Below are positions 63,045-64,000 of a stretch of DNA of 64,000 nt, piece by piece. Every line of letters starts with the position of its first letter. Positions within the stretch are counted from its first letter, which is position 1. Origin of the DNA: Iris pallida (taxonomy: Eukaryota; Streptophyta; Magnoliopsida; Asparagales; Iridaceae); the NCBI GenBank assembly GCA_029216955.1, contig JANAVB010015600.1, positions 24,074,538 to 24,138,537 on the forward strand, read 5' to 3'. Both the position numbers and the translations under genes were made by a program. Below the pieces are notes generated by a model. The model was not told where the DNA came from, made no database searches, and worked only from the letters and a program-made list of their open reading frames with translations.

Positions 63045-64000
63045 TTTGCAAAGAACAAAAATATGCTTCTTTATTACAAACATAAAAAAGAGTACAAGAG
63101 TATAATTGATTTCTGGGAAAGTACAACTATTGGAATCTGATCAGAAGACGATCAATTTACCCCTTGGACGATGTGATATCGAAGACACGAGCCTCTGGAG
63201 GATGCAACAACACTTTAGCAGGAGATTATGACCATTCTTGATGTTTTGAGACTGATTTGAAACTCTATTTATAGAGTTCTCGAAATAACTATTTAGCAGT
63301 TATTCTAGGTTGCGCGTATTTTAGGTTGTGCGCCTCCTATTCACTTGCACGAATGGTTTCATTAACTGTTGTGGATGCGTGGTATCATTTGATTGAGATG
63401 CGCATGGTCATTGGTAATATAGTGGGCACGTTCTGTGAAGTTAGTGGCTTGCGCACCACGTCACTCTATTCTGAACACTGTTTGATTACCTTGTGCGTGC
63501 TTCATCAGCTTGCGCGTGGCGCAATGTAGCAACTTGCGCGAGTGGTTGCACCAACTGCTGTAGACACATGGCATCGTTTGATTGAGATGCAAGTGGTCAT
63601 AGATAGTGTAGTGGGCATGCTCTGCGAAGTTGGTGGCTTGCGCACAACGTCACCCTGTTTTAAAATAAAAAGTTGATCAAGTGGCCAACTAGCCAGGCTG
63701 CGCATGGACGTAACTCAACAACTGGCCCCTCTGACTAGGTCTTCTGTGTTGTGCTGAATAATTCTTGCGCCACACAATAACTTGCGCGAACCAGCTGTCA
63801 GCATTAATTACATGCTGACAAAATTGTCTCGAGCGCCGCGTTGCACGGGATTCGAACAAATTTTCCTTGATCTTCGTGCTGTCAGCTATCATGAAAATGA
63901 TGATGTTATTACCGCTTCTCGAGGAAGTGTGCCACGTGTCATTCGCACAACCTGACTCCTGTACAACCTGACTCCTGCGTAACCAGATGTCGGCACAACC
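63045..64000 (-). repeat. Tat-2 5' LTR, partial (runs off the window)
   Basis: Adjacent to the PBS, with TATA box CTATAAATAG at 63265-63274 (minus strand) inside AACTCTA-TAAA-TAGAGTT, as in Tat-1. Many TTGCGCA-type words occur from 63310 to the end. The exact LTR end (63044-63049) is uncertain. Confidence 0.8.

Noticed and set aside
63835..63870. tRNA-like B-box, GTTCGAATCCC on the minus strand
   Set aside because: The bases around it cannot form a T stem and there is no A-box or acceptor stem.

Overview
The window looks like repeat-dense intergenic DNA of a flowering plant with a large genome. I find no host gene, rRNA or tRNA. Almost everything belongs to nested LTR retrotransposons of the Ty3/gypsy superfamily. 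The evidence is reverse transcriptase, RNase H, integrase, protease and gag motifs, paired LTRs, primer-binding and polypurine tracts, and target-site duplications (TSDs). Element names here (Tat-1, Tat-2, LARD-1, LARD-2, gypsy-C) are mine. The species cannot be told from the sequence.

Layout. (a) Tat-2 (- strand) is the oldest frame. Its 5' LTR and PBS are at the right edge (from about 63.04 kb). Its gag and protease remnants and a stub of RT lie at 57.2-63.0 kb, and its long antisense gene lies on the + strand at 34.3-56.5 kb. Its 3' end is outside the window to the left. (b) Gypsy-C (- strand, chromovirus-like) sits in the first intron of the Tat-2 antisense gene. It survives as 10527-12714 plus 29308-33931. 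(c) LARD-1 (- strand, up to 10526) is a non-autonomous element with 4.4-kb LTRs that cuts the gypsy-C integrase. (d) Tat-1 (+ strand, 12715-29307) cuts the gypsy-C reverse transcriptase. It is structurally complete: two 838-bp LTRs, PBS, PPT and a GGGCA TSD. (e) LARD-2 (+ strand, 37106-48461) is a relative of LARD-1 with a TGTCC TSD, inserted in a Tat-2 antisense exon. A later tandem duplication of about 6 kb (43480-49490 and 49491 to about 55185) copied its 3' LTR and adjoining Tat-2 DNA, leaving a third LTR.

Tat-1 reads as one uninterrupted frame from an ATG overlapping the PBS (13555) to the end of integrase (22401). It has twelve in-frame stops and no frameshift. The product would be an unknown N-terminal region, gag, protease, RT, RNase H, a second plant-type RNase H and integrase. 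The dual RNase H marks the Tat lineage.

The most interesting system is on the opposite strand of Tat-1. First, there is a spliced antisense gene of about 1,394 codons (28187 down to 23422). It has its own TATA box, three phase-1 GT-AG introns, a plant-mobile-domain-like region, an acidic repeat region, a C-terminal coiled coil and a poly(A) signal. The exon lengths close the frame if one base is restored. A diverged copy lies in Tat-2. Second, a compact 92-codon antisense ORF has its own TATA box and poly(A) signals just after integrase. The LTR promoter and both antisense promoters share the decamer CTATAAATAG. A dispersed GCGCA motif marks the LTR, the 5' leader and intron 1 of the antisense gene. 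Such antisense ORFs are known in Tat-lineage elements. The gene model, the second small gene and the shared motif are what deserve checking.
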